Shown here in pieces: positions 17,727 to 25,887 of a DNA stretch of 64,000 nucleotides. The notes beneath the pieces are model-generated. The model made no database searches. It saw only the letters and a list, made by a program, of their open reading frames with translations, and had not been told where the DNA came from. Positions within the stretch are counted from its first letter, which is position 1, and every line of letters begins with the position of its first letter. Origin of the DNA: Actinokineospora xionganensis (lineage in GTDB: Bacteria; Actinomycetota; Actinomycetes; Mycobacteriales; Pseudonocardiaceae). The translations under genes and the position numbers were made by a program. Location: positions 540,505 through 604,504 of the forward strand of contig NZ_JABVED010000001.1 of the NCBI RefSeq assembly GCF_014323725.1, read 5' to 3'.

Positions 17727-18419
17727 ATGCTGATCACCGAAAACCTCACCCTGATTCGTTTCCCAGTGGGCCAGGCCTACCTGTGGCGCGACAGCGACGA
17801 CCTCACGCTGATCGACACCGGAGCGGCGGGGTCAGCCCAGACCATCGCCGACGCGGTTACCGGCTTGGGGCTGACCACGGCGGCGATCAAGCGGATAGTG
17901 CTCACCCACGGCCACAACGACCACACCGGCAACGCGGCCGAAGTCCGCACCTGGCACGGCGCCCCCGTGTTCGCCCACCACGCCGACGCGCCGCTGGTTC
18001 GTGGGGATGCGGCGCCACCGGTGCCGGTGCTGCAGGACTGGGAACGCCCGCTCTACGACTCGATCGTCCCGACTGTCCCCGACGCGGTCCCTTGTCCAGT
18101 GGATGTGGAGCTCGAAGGCGGGGAAATCCTGCCGTTCGGCGGGGGAGCGCAGGTGTTGTCGGTGCCCGGGCACACCGATGGCAGCGTCGCGTTCTTCCTG
18201 CCCGAACACCGAGTGCTCTTCTGCGGCGACACCATCGCCCGCCACGAGAACCAGGTGATCCTCGGCGTGTTCAACTCCGACCCGGACCGCGCGATGGAAT
18301 CGTTGCGGCGTCAGTCGGAACTCGACGTGGTCATCGCTTGCTTAGGCCACGGTGACCCAGTTGTGGGCGAAGCAGCCACGGCGCTGCGTTCGGCGCTCGC
18401 CACGCACTCGACCGCCTAA
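17727..18419 (+). CDS. Metallo-beta-lactamase fold hydrolase
   Basis: 230 residues. The zinc-binding signature is THGHNDHTG, followed by PGHTDGSVAF and CGDTIARHE, and a late histidine CLGHGDPV. This is the glyoxalase-II/lactonase-like hydrolase family; the substrate cannot be assigned. The predicted leaderless promoter lies inside the preceding palindrome, implying repression by an unlinked regulator. A rare TTA codon (18342-18344) lies near the C-terminus. The gene ends before a large inverted repeat and a convergent LD-carboxypeptidase gene. Confidence 0.85.
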   Translation: MLITENLTLIRFPVGQAYLWRDSDDLTLIDTGAAGSAQTIADAVTGLGLTTAAIKRIVLTHGHNDHTGNAAEVRTWHGAPVFAHHADAPLVRGDAAPPVPVLQDWERPLYDSIVPTVPDAVPCPVDVELEGGEILPFGGGAQVLSVPGHTDGSVAFFLPEHRVLFCGDTIARHENQVILGVFNSDPDRAMESLRRQSELDVVIACLGHGDPVVGEAATALRSALATHSTA

Positions 18420-18506
18420 GAAACGCGACCCGGCCCCACACGGACCAGCCCCAGACAGACCCAGCGCCCCAACCATCCGCAGCCATCCAACGAAAACGCA
18501 CGGGTG

Positions 18507-18646
18507 GGTGGTGTTCGCCGCGAGTCGGCTTCATCTGGGGGAGAAGGACATAGACGCGCCTGGCGCGGGGCGGTTTCTCCTGCCCGCTTTACCGTGCAGG
18601 TCCTTCTCCGGGCTCCCCAGATCAAGCCGACTCGGCGAACACCACC
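18507..18646. repeat. Large imperfect inverted repeat between convergent genes
   Basis: Outer arms begin GGTGGTGTTCGCCG (18507) and end CGGCGAACACCACC (18646). With small gaps the arms stay complementary for about 45 bp each (CGGCTT.ATCTGGGG, GAGAAGGAC). The central part contains a smaller GC-rich hairpin. This could be a bidirectional terminator, a structured RNA or a miniature repeat element; no coding sequence is seen. Confidence 0.6.
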
Positions 18647-18663
18647 GAGCCGTGCGCCCCCGC

Positions 18664-19572
18664 CTATACGAGCGCGGGCGAGTCCAACGTCAAAGTCCCG
18701 TTGTCGGCATCCAACACAGCGGCCGCACCGAGCGGCACAGTGAGCTGCCCAGGACAGTGCCCGAACCCAAGCTCCCACACCATCGGAACCCCAAGACTCC
18801 CCAACAAATCAGCCACAACCGGCCGCACATCCCCACATCCGGCCCAAGATCCCAAAGCGATCCCGGAAACCCCGGTGAACCACCCAGCCCGCAACAGCTG
18901 AGTCAACATCCGATCCACCCGGTAAGGCTTCTCGGTCACATCCTCCAGCAACAAGATCGACCCGTCCGGCGGCGGAGCAGCCCCAGGCGCCCCCAGCATC
19001 CCGACGATCAAGCTCAGGGTCCCGCCGACAGTCACTCCCGAAGCGACCCCATGCCCAGCAGTCGCGGTCCGGGGACCGATCAACTCCAGCACCGACTCCG
19101 GCGAGAACAACGTAGACCGCAGATGCGACTGCGCCAAAGGGTCGAACAAGTGGCCCGCGATCATCGGCGCGAACAACGTCGACAGGTTCAGGGCAGCGCC
19201 GATCTCGTCGTGCAGGACCGTGACGTCGCTGGACCCGGCGAACACCTTCGGGCCCGCCGCCGCCATCGCGTCGAGGTCGAGCAGGTCGACCATCCGCTGG
19301 CACCCGTACCCGCCGCGGGCGCAGAACACCGCGTCGATGTCGGGGTCGCACCACGCCCGCACCAGGTCGGCGGCCCGGTCGGCGTCGCGGCCCGCCAGGT
19401 ACGGCAGCGTGGGGTGCCGGTCGAGGACGTGTTTGCCGAGCTCGACCCGCAACCCCCACGACTCCAGCACCGCCACGCCCCGCTCAAGCTGCTCGGGGTC
19501 CACCGGGCCCGCGGGCGCCACCACGGCGACCGTCGACCCGGGGCCGAGCCTGCGTGGGCGGGCCCGCGTCAC
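18664..19572 (-). CDS. LD-carboxypeptidase (peptidase S66)
   Basis: 302-residue cytosolic S66 peptidase that trims the terminal D-Ala from tetrapeptides during murein recycling, or acts on related peptides (MccF-like). GSTVAVVAPAGPV opens the fold, ARGGYGCQR and the nucleophile region FAGSSDVT follow, then Glu in LLLEDVTEKPY and His in GFGHCPGQL. GTG 19572 overlaps the stop of the S9 peptidase gene as GTGA, so the two peptidases form one operon. No signal peptide. Confidence 0.85.
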   Translation of the reverse strand: MTRARPRRLGPGSTVAVVAPAGPVDPEQLERGVAVLESWGLRVELGKHVLDRHPTLPYLAGRDADRAADLVRAWCDPDIDAVFCARGGYGCQRMVDLLDLDAMAAAGPKVFAGSSDVTVLHDEIGAALNLSTLFAPMIAGHLFDPLAQSHLRSTLFSPESVLELIGPRTATAGHGVASGVTVGGTLSLIVGMLGAPGAAPPPDGSILLLEDVTEKPYRVDRMLTQLLRAGWFTGVSGIALGSWAGCGDVRPVVADLLGSLGVPMVWELGFGHCPGQLTVPLGAAAVLDADNGTLTLDSPALV

Positions 19573-21506
19573 CTGCGCAGCTCCAGCACGGGCACACCGG
19601 GTGGGGTGAACCCGAAGACCTGCCCGTAGAACGACAGCTCGCCCTCGTGCGCGGCGATGATCGACTCCGCTTTGCGGAACCCGTGCTGCTCGCCCTCGAA
19701 GGTCAGGTAGGCGTGGGGGACGCCGGTGCCGTCGAGCCCGGCGACGAACCGGTTGGCCTGCTCCGGCGGGCACACCTCGTCCTCCAGGCCCTGCAGCAGC
19801 AGCACCGGGCCCGCGAGCTTGTCGATGTGGTTGATCGGGGAGCGCTCGGTGTAGCGGTCGATGTGCTCGGGCAGCGAACCGACCAGGCCTTCGAGGTACC
19901 GGGACTCGAAGTCATGGGTCTCGCCGCCACCGCTGGTCCAGCTCGACAGGTCGAGGATGGGGAAGTGGATGGCGCCGCACGCGTAGGTGTCGACCGTGGT
20001 CATCGACGCGGCCGCCGTCCAGCCGCCCGCGCTGCCGCCGCGCACCGCGAGACGCTCCACGTCGGCCGTGCCCTCCGCGGCCAGCGCGGCCGCGACGGTC
20101 GCGCAGTCCTGGACGTCGACCACACCCCACTGCTCCTTGAGGACTTCGCGGAACTCGCGGCCGTACCCCGTGGAGCCGCCGTGGTTGACCGCGACGACAC
20201 CGATGCCGCGGCTGGTGAAGTACGCCAGGCTCAGGCTCAGCACGGGGGAATAGGCCGAGGTGGGGCCACCGTGGACGTGCACCACATACGGGGGCAGCTC
20301 ACCCTCGGGCGCGGCGAAGTCGGGGTTGGTCGGCGCCAGCACGTACGCGGGGATCTTCCGGCCGTCGGCGGCGACGAACGTCCGCTCGACCGGGCGCGGC
20401 AAGTACCGCTCGTCCGGTATCCCGGTCGACGGTTCCGACAGCACGCTCAGCTCACCGTTGGACAGGTTCAGCGACACCACCGCGGGCTCGGAGACCGGCC
20501 CACCCGCGACAGCGGTCACGACCCCGTCGACAGCGCTGAGGTCCGACGCCCAACTCGGCAGGTCGGTGTCGATGTCGGTGACGGTGCCGCTGCGCTCGTC
20601 GAGCACCGCGAGCCGCCCGCCACGCAGCACCACGAACCGGCCGCGGCCCAGTGGGGCGAACCACCGGTAGCCCAGCATCCACAGCGGCCCGCCGATCTCC
20701 TCCTCGCACGCGGCGAGGTTGACCGCGGTCCCGTCGAGTCCGACGCGGTGCAGGTTCCACCACCCCTGAGGGTCGGTGAGCACGAGCAGCGAGTCCTCGG
20801 CTTCCCACTCCACCTGGCACACCGCTTCACTCCCACCACCGGCCACGACCCGGTGCGGGCCGAACGAGCCGTCCGCGAGGACTTCCGCGACGCACAGTTC
20901 GGCGCTGTCCCACGGCATGTCCGGGTGCTCCCAGCCGAGCCACGCGGCGTAGCGCCCGTCGGGGCTGGGCTTGGGCGCGGTCATGAAGTGGTGCGACGCG
21001 ACGAGCACCTGGGGTTCGCCACCGGAGAGCGGCACAGCCACCAGGTCACGGCGCACGTCGATGGGCAGGTCCCCGGTGACGGTCTCGCGCACGCACCACA
21101 CGTGGGCGCCGTCCGGGCCCGCGATCAGGTCGGCGTAGCGCGCGCCCTGGGGCCGCCCGGGCTCCGGGCTGATCGGCGCGGGCTCACCCTTGCCCTCGAT
21201 GTCGACGGTGTGGATCCGCTGATCGTCCCAGTTGGTGAACGCGACGACGTCGTCGAACACCACGTACGGGTTGCCGCCGTACTCATGGACCCGGTTGCGC
21301 ACGTTCCAGGGCGCGGCGACCACGTCCCGCGCCCCGACCCCGTCATGGCGCACCAAGGCGAGGCGACCGCCGTCGGCGGGCCTGCTCTCGGTCCACCACA
21401 CACCGGAGGCGTGCGTGCTCGTCCATCCGGGGCGTCGGCCCGACTGCGCCACCACGGCCGCGTCGATCGGCGATGCCCATGTCCCATACGAAGCGATCTT
21501 CACCAC
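19569..21506 (-). CDS. S9 family prolyl oligopeptidase-like peptidase
   Basis: 645 residues: an N-terminal beta-propeller (about 1-370) and an alpha/beta hydrolase domain. The catalytic serine is in GGSAGGWTAA, Asp in LQGLEDEVCPP and His in EGEQHGFRK; HVHGGPTSAY forms the oxyanion region. Members cleave short peptides, often acylaminoacyl or dipeptidyl substrates, in the cytoplasm. The start is one of two adjacent GTG codons (21506 or 21503), and no strong ribosome site was found. It lies upstream of and overlaps the S66 peptidase gene. Confidence 0.85.
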   Translation of the reverse strand: MVKIASYGTWASPIDAAVVAQSGRRPGWTSTHASGVWWTESRPADGGRLALVRHDGVGARDVVAAPWNVRNRVHEYGGNPYVVFDDVVAFTNWDDQRIHTVDIEGKGEPAPISPEPGRPQGARYADLIAGPDGAHVWCVRETVTGDLPIDVRRDLVAVPLSGGEPQVLVASHHFMTAPKPSPDGRYAAWLGWEHPDMPWDSAELCVAEVLADGSFGPHRVVAGGGSEAVCQVEWEAEDSLLVLTDPQGWWNLHRVGLDGTAVNLAACEEEIGGPLWMLGYRWFAPLGRGRFVVLRGGRLAVLDERSGTVTDIDTDLPSWASDLSAVDGVVTAVAGGPVSEPAVVSLNLSNGELSVLSEPSTGIPDERYLPRPVERTFVAADGRKIPAYVLAPTNPDFAAPEGELPPYVVHVHGGPTSAYSPVLSLSLAYFTSRGIGVVAVNHGGSTGYGREFREVLKEQWGVVDVQDCATVAAALAAEGTADVERLAVRGGSAGGWTAAASMTTVDTYACGAIHFPILDLSSWTSGGGETHDFESRYLEGLVGSLPEHIDRYTERSPINHIDKLAGPVLLLQGLEDEVCPPEQANRFVAGLDGTGVPHAYLTFEGEQHGFRKAESIIAAHEGELSFYGQVFGFTPPGVPVLELRR

Positions 21507-21618
21507 AGCAATGACACTACCGATCACCGGCGAAGAAGCGGATACCGTGGAGTGGTGACCCTCCCGACGGGGGCATGGCCTGCCGGCCACACCGATGTGC
21601 AATAGGGTTTGGGGTGCC

Positions 21619-22185
21619 ATGGCCCGTGTGATCCACGTCTTCCGCCAGCCCGACCGCTTCATCGCAGGCACAGTCGGGCAGCCCGGCGACCGCGTCTTCT
21701 ATCTGCAAGCCGTCGAGAGCGCCCGCACCGTCAGCGTGACCATCGAGAAGCAGCAGGTCGCGGTCCTCGCCGAACGCATCGGCTCGCTGCTCGAAGAGGT
21801 CCACCGCCGCTTCGGCGCGGAGCTGCCCGGCGACGTCCCCGAAGACCAGGTCGACGCCGACCCGCTGCAGGTGCCCGTCGAGGAGGAGTTCCGCGTCGGC
21901 ACCATGGGCCTGGGCTGGGACGCGGAGAGCAGCGCCGTCGTCATCGAGTTGCTCGCGGTCACCGAGGGCGAGGTCGACGAGTCGGTCGTCCTCGACGACA
22001 CCGAGGAAGGCCCCGACGCCGTCCGCGTGTTCCTCACGCCCCTGGAGGCCCGGGCGTTCGCCGACCGGGCGGGCAAGGTCGTCAACGCCGGCCGCAAACC
22101 GTGCCCGCTGTGCGCCGAACCGCTGGACCCGGCCGGGCACGTGTGTCCCCGGCAGAACGGGTACCGCCGCACCGAAGAGGGCTGA
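21619..22185 (+). CDS. DUF3090 family protein
   Basis: 188 residues. The family pattern is RVIHVFRQPDRFIAGTVG at the start, EKQQVAVLAERI, and a C-terminal zinc-ribbon-like CPLCAEPLDPAGHVC. DUF3090 is widely conserved in actinobacteria, of unknown function, and is usually adjacent to the SCO1664-like gene, as here (6 nt apart). A TAGGGT -10 ends 10 nt before ATG 21619, so the message has almost no leader. Divergent from the S9 peptidase gene. Confidence 0.85.
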   Translation: MARVIHVFRQPDRFIAGTVGQPGDRVFYLQAVESARTVSVTIEKQQVAVLAERIGSLLEEVHRRFGAELPGDVPEDQVDADPLQVPVEEEFRVGTMGLGWDAESSAVVIELLAVTEGEVDESVVLDDTEEGPDAVRVFLTPLEARAFADRAGKVVNAGRKPCPLCAEPLDPAGHVCPRQNGYRRTEEG

Positions 22186-22191
22186 CCAACC

Positions 22192-22986
22192 GTGCGCCCC
22201 ACCGACCCGGCCGCCGGGGACTTACTACTGCGCGGCTCGATCGACATCGAGGGCAGGCTCGTCGACGCCTCGAACACCACCCTGTTCTGCGCGGTCGAAC
22301 TCGACGGTGTGCGGGCGCAGTGCGTGTACAAGCCGGTCGCCGGTGAGCGCCCGCTGTGGGACTTCCCCGACGGCACACTCGCAGGCCGCGAGGTCGCGTC
22401 ATACCTGGTCGCCCAGGCGGCCGGGCTGCCGCTGATCCCGCCGACGGTGCTGCGCGACGGCCCGGTCGGCCCGGGCATGGTGCAGCTGTGGGTCGACACC
22501 AAGGACGGTGACGACCTGGTCGACGTGCTCGCACCCGATGAGGTGCCCACCGGGTGGCGGCCCATCCTGCGCGCCCATGACCGCCGCGGCGAACCCGCGG
22601 TCCTGGTCCACTCCGACCACCCCGACGTCGCCCGCCTCGCCGCCCTCGACGTCGTGATCAACAACGCCGACCGCAAGGGCGGCCACGTCCTGCACGGCAC
22701 CGACGGAGGCGTCTACGGGGTGGACCACGGCATCAGCCTGCACAGCGAGAACAAGCTGCGCACGGTGTTGTGGGGCTGGTCGAGCGAACCCCTGCCGGAG
22801 GACGTTCTCGACGCCTTGGCCACCCTCCGCGCGGCTTTGGACGCCGAACTTCCCGAGGCCCTGTCGCCGCACCTGACGAAGCGGGAGATCAAGGCCCTGC
22901 GCTCCCGGGTGGCCCGACTGCTGGCCGCCCCGATCTTTCCGGCGCCCGACCCGGAGCTGCGCCCCATCCCGTGGCCCGCCTTCTAG
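22192..22986 (+). CDS. SCO1664 family (kinase-like fold) protein
   Basis: 264 residues, GTG start 6 nt after the DUF3090 stop. The family resembles phosphoinositide-kinase folds: VYKPVAGERPLWDF (a lysine-containing strand), LDVVINNADRKGGHVL (catalytic-loop-like D..N) and YGVDHGISLH (metal-binding DHG). The substrate is not known. In Mycobacterium and Streptomyces this gene and DUF3090 usually lie beside mshC; that gene is absent here. A TTA codon is at 22222-22224. Confidence 0.8.
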   Translation: MRPTDPAAGDLLLRGSIDIEGRLVDASNTTLFCAVELDGVRAQCVYKPVAGERPLWDFPDGTLAGREVASYLVAQAAGLPLIPPTVLRDGPVGPGMVQLWVDTKDGDDLVDVLAPDEVPTGWRPILRAHDRRGEPAVLVHSDHPDVARLAALDVVINNADRKGGHVLHGTDGGVYGVDHGISLHSENKLRTVLWGWSSEPLPEDVLDALATLRAALDAELPEALSPHLTKREIKALRSRVARLLAAPIFPAPDPELRPIPWPAF

Positions 22987-23888
22987 GGCGTTGCCCACAG
23001 CTGGAAGCGGGCCCCCTGGTCGTCGGTGCACTCCACCATCAGCCCATACGGCTTGTGTTGGATCTCCTGCGCCGTGCCGTTGTTGGCCCGAACCCGCTCC
23101 AACGCCGCGTCCAAGTCATTGACCCGGTAGCAGAGCTGCACTTCCGGCCGCTGCGACGGATCACCCCACAAACCGAAATCCGCCATCCCGACCACGCCCC
23201 AGGCGTGCGGTAGCGACCCGGGTTCGAATTCCCAGCCGAGCACCGACCCGTAGAACGCCTTCGCCTTCTCATCGTCGGCCACGACCATCGTCGTGTACGC
23301 CACCTCGCCCGGTCGGTGCCGGGACGCGGTCGGCGGGGGTGTGTTGAGCAGCCAGCGGTGGCCGAACGGGTCGACGAACGCCGCCACCCGACCGTAGGGC
23401 TGGTCCACCGGGCGCCGCTCGATCGCCGCGCCCCGCTGCTCGGCGAGCGCGACCGTGGCGTCCACGTCCGGGACCTGCACGTGCAGAGTCGTGCTGAACG
23501 TGCGCGGCGATTCCGGCGCGGCCACCGGCACCTCCCCGATACCGCCCTCGGCGATCATCAGCACCGCGTCGCCGATGCCGATCTCGGCGTGGCCGATGGC
23601 GCCGCCCTCCATCTCGTACACCTCACCGCGCTGGTGGGCGTCGAACACCTCGAGGTACCAGTCGATCGCGGCGCGGGCGTCGCTCACCGCGATGTACGGG
23701 CTCAGCGTCGGCCCCCAGCCCAGTTCGCTTTCCGGAACCACGGCCTTGGTCTTCTGTGCGGTCATCTCACTGCTTCCTGTCGGGCCGAGGACCGCGCGGC
23801 GCAGCCGCTCACGCAGGTCGTCGGCGAAAATCGGGTCAGGGTCCACCGGCTGGATCGGCGCGCGGAGGGCGTCCATCGGGTCGGTCAT
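22983..23888 (-). CDS. VOC protein with two glyoxalase-like domains
   Basis: 301 residues. An N-terminal helix (DALRAPIQPVDPDPIFADDL) precedes two VOC/glyoxalase-type modules, the first from SPYIAVSDARAAIDWY and the second from YTTMVVADDEKAKAFY. Such proteins bind a metal and small molecules; no reaction can be assigned. The ATG lies 1 nt after the sigma factor stop, so it is co-transcribed with that gene and probably belongs to its regulon. The 3' end overlaps the SCO1664 gene by 4 nt. Confidence 0.8.
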   Translation of the reverse strand: MTDPMDALRAPIQPVDPDPIFADDLRERLRRAVLGPTGSSEMTAQKTKAVVPESELGWGPTLSPYIAVSDARAAIDWYLEVFDAHQRGEVYEMEGGAIGHAEIGIGDAVLMIAEGGIGEVPVAAPESPRTFSTTLHVQVPDVDATVALAEQRGAAIERRPVDQPYGRVAAFVDPFGHRWLLNTPPPTASRHRPGEVAYTTMVVADDEKAKAFYGSVLGWEFEPGSLPHAWGVVGMADFGLWGDPSQRPEVQLCYRVNDLDAALERVRANNGTAQEIQHKPYGLMVECTDDQGARFQLWATP

Positions 23889-23889
23889 G

Positions 23890-24408
23890 TCAGCCCTCCT
23901 TTCCCTGGTAGGTCTTGCGGAACGCGCCCCGCGCGCGCACGAGCAACGCCTCGGTGGCGTGCACCGTGCGGCCGAGGCAGTCGGCGACGTCGGGGACGGG
24001 CAGCCCATCGAGGTACCGGAGGGTGAGCGCGGCCCGGTGGTGCGGGCCGAGTTCAGCGAGGACGTCGTGGGCGGCCATCACGTCCAGGTGGACCTCCCAC
24101 GGATCCTCGACGTGCTCGGTCTCGCCGTCGAGCGCGACCAGCCCACGTCGCTCGCGTTCCTCGCGCCGCCAGTGGTCGGCGAGCTTGTGTCGGGCCACCC
24201 CGATGAGCCAACCCACGGTCAGCTCGGGCGCACCCGGTTTGCGCAGGGCGGCGACGGCGGCCAGGAAGGTCTCCGCCGTCAGGTCCTCGGCCAGCGCGGC
24301 GACGCGGCACCGTGCCAGCAGGTAGCCGTAGACCTGCGGCAGGACCTCGTCGTAGCGGGCCAGCAGGCCCAACGCCGGATCGGGCCGCACACCCGGTCGC
24401 GTGCTCAC
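23890..24408 (-). CDS. ECF RNA polymerase sigma factor
   Basis: 172 residues with sigma region 2 (LAEDLTAETFLAAVAAL, VGWLIGVARHKLADHWRR) and region 4 (ELGPHHRAALTLRYLDGLPVPDVADCLGRTVHATEALLVRAR). No anti-sigma gene is adjacent; the downstream VOC-domain gene may sense a ligand instead, a known arrangement in actinobacteria. The sigma and VOC genes are 1 nt apart. The trigger is unknown. Confidence 0.85.
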   Translation of the reverse strand: MSTRPGVRPDPALGLLARYDEVLPQVYGYLLARCRVAALAEDLTAETFLAAVAALRKPGAPELTVGWLIGVARHKLADHWRREERERRGLVALDGETEHVEDPWEVHLDVMAAHDVLAELGPHHRAALTLRYLDGLPVPDVADCLGRTVHATEALLVRARGAFRKTYQGKEG

Positions 24409-24536
24409 ATCCCCATCGTCGCTCGGGAACCCCCGACTCCGACGGGCAGAGCCCAGACTTTCTCCCGCGACTCGCGGGGAGGGGTGGTCGGCGTGCCTGG
24501 CTCTGGGTCGGCGGTGGGGTCGCTAGGTTGTCGGGC

Positions 24537-25355
24537 GTGCGCTCACAGGACTATGGCCGTGACATCCTTTCCGGCGGGCGGGCCCGCAAGCAGATCCCCG
24601 AGGTCCTCGCCGAACCCGGTGTCGTCGTGGAAGACCCGGCCAGCGGGTTCTGCGGCGCGGTCGTCGGGTTCGAGTACGGCAACGTCGTGCTGGAGGACCG
24701 CCGCGGCGGCCGCAGGCTCTTCCCGCTGAATCCGGCCGGCTTCCTCCTCGACGGCGCCCCCGTCACCCTGATCCGCCCACCCGCGGCCGCGCCGCCGAGC
24801 GCGCCGAAGGTGTCCGCGTCCGGGTCGGTGAAGGTGCGGGGCCACCGGGCGCGGACCGCGCGGGAGAGCCGGATCTGGGTCGAGGGCATCCACGACGCCG
24901 AACTGGTGGAACTGGTGTGGGGGCACGACCTGCGAGTCGAGGGCGTGGTGGTCGAACCGCTCGACGGCATCGACCACCTGGCCGAGCGGGTCGCCGAGTT
25001 CGGCACCGGCCCGGGCAGGCGCCTGGGAGTCCTGGTCGACCACCTCGTGCCGGGCAGCAAGGAGTCCCGGGTCGTCGACGGGCTGCGCGACGACAACGTG
25101 CTCGTCACCGGCCACCCCTACATCGACGTGTGGGCGGCGGTGAAACCGTCCGTCGTCGGCATCGCGAAATGGCCGACGGTGCCGCGCGGCACCGAGTGGA
25201 AGGTCGGCGTGTGCGACGCCTTGGGCTGGGGTGAGCCCGCCGACGGGTGGCGCCGGGTGGGGGCCGCGGTCACCGGTTTCCGCGACCTGGAACCGCCCCT
25301 GGTGGGCGCGGTGGAACGGCTGATCGACTTCGTGACCGACCCGGGCGAGAACTGA
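24537..25355 (+). CDS. DUF3097 family protein
   Basis: 272-residue soluble protein of the actinobacterial DUF3097 family: QDYGRDIL near the start, RIWVEGIHDAELVELVWG, LGVLVDHLVPGSKESR and VLVTGHPYIDVWAAVKP. The middle resembles a TOPRIM-type fold (WVEG.HDAE, DHLVPGSKE), suggesting nucleic-acid or nucleotide chemistry, but the family is uncharacterised. The GTG start (24537) sits 7 nt after a TAGGTT -10, so it is probably leaderless. Followed at 71 nt by the NfeD/SPFH pair. Confidence 0.8.
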   Translation: MRSQDYGRDILSGGRARKQIPEVLAEPGVVVEDPASGFCGAVVGFEYGNVVLEDRRGGRRLFPLNPAGFLLDGAPVTLIRPPAAAPPSAPKVSASGSVKVRGHRARTARESRIWVEGIHDAELVELVWGHDLRVEGVVVEPLDGIDHLAERVAEFGTGPGRRLGVLVDHLVPGSKESRVVDGLRDDNVLVTGHPYIDVWAAVKPSVVGIAKWPTVPRGTEWKVGVCDALGWGEPADGWRRVGAAVTGFRDLEPPLVGAVERLIDFVTDPGEN

Positions 25356-25425
25356 CTGGTCACGACACGGTCGGAGTTGCTCCGATCAGCCGATGCGGGT
25401 CGCCGAAATCTGACACGATGTGTGC

Positions 25426-25851
25426 ATGGCGCTGATTTGGCTCATCGCTGGAATCGTCCTGATCGCGGCCGAGATCCTGTCGGGTGATTTCTTCCTGCTC
25501 ATGCTCGGCACAGCGGCGCTGGCGGGGGCGGGGGCCGAGTTCCTCTTCGGCAACGTCTTCATCACCGCGCTGGTGTTCGCGATCACCTCGATCGGGCTGA
25601 TCACCGTTGCCCGGCCTTGGCTCAAGGCCCGGATGCACGGCGCGCACATCCCGGACAACGTGGCCGCGCACATCGGCAGCAGCGCCACCGTGGTGTCCAC
25701 GGTCGACCGCACCGGCGGGCGGGTCAAGTTCAAGGGCCAGGAGTGGTCGGCGCGCGCGTTCGACGAGTCGCAGGTGTTGGAACCGGGCACGGCCGTCACG
25801 GTCGTGGAGATCTCCGGTGCGACCGCGGTGGTCTGGGCCGAGCGTCTGTAA
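25426..25851 (+). CDS. NfeD family membrane protein
   Basis: 141 residues. Three N-terminal hydrophobic helices are followed by a C-terminal OB-fold domain (GSSATVVSTVDRTGGRVKFKGQEWSAR is typical in pattern; TVVEISGATAVVW ends it). NfeD proteins partner with SPFH/stomatin proteins in membrane quality control or microdomains, and the SPFH gene follows by 36 nt. The short NfeD form lacks the ClpP-like protease domain. Confidence 0.9.
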   Translation: MALIWLIAGIVLIAAEILSGDFFLLMLGTAALAGAGAEFLFGNVFITALVFAITSIGLITVARPWLKARMHGAHIPDNVAAHIGSSATVVSTVDRTGGRVKFKGQEWSARAFDESQVLEPGTAVTVVEISGATAVVWAERL

Positions 25852-25887
25852 TCGCGCGCATCGTCGCGCCGAAAATTGGAGGTACCG

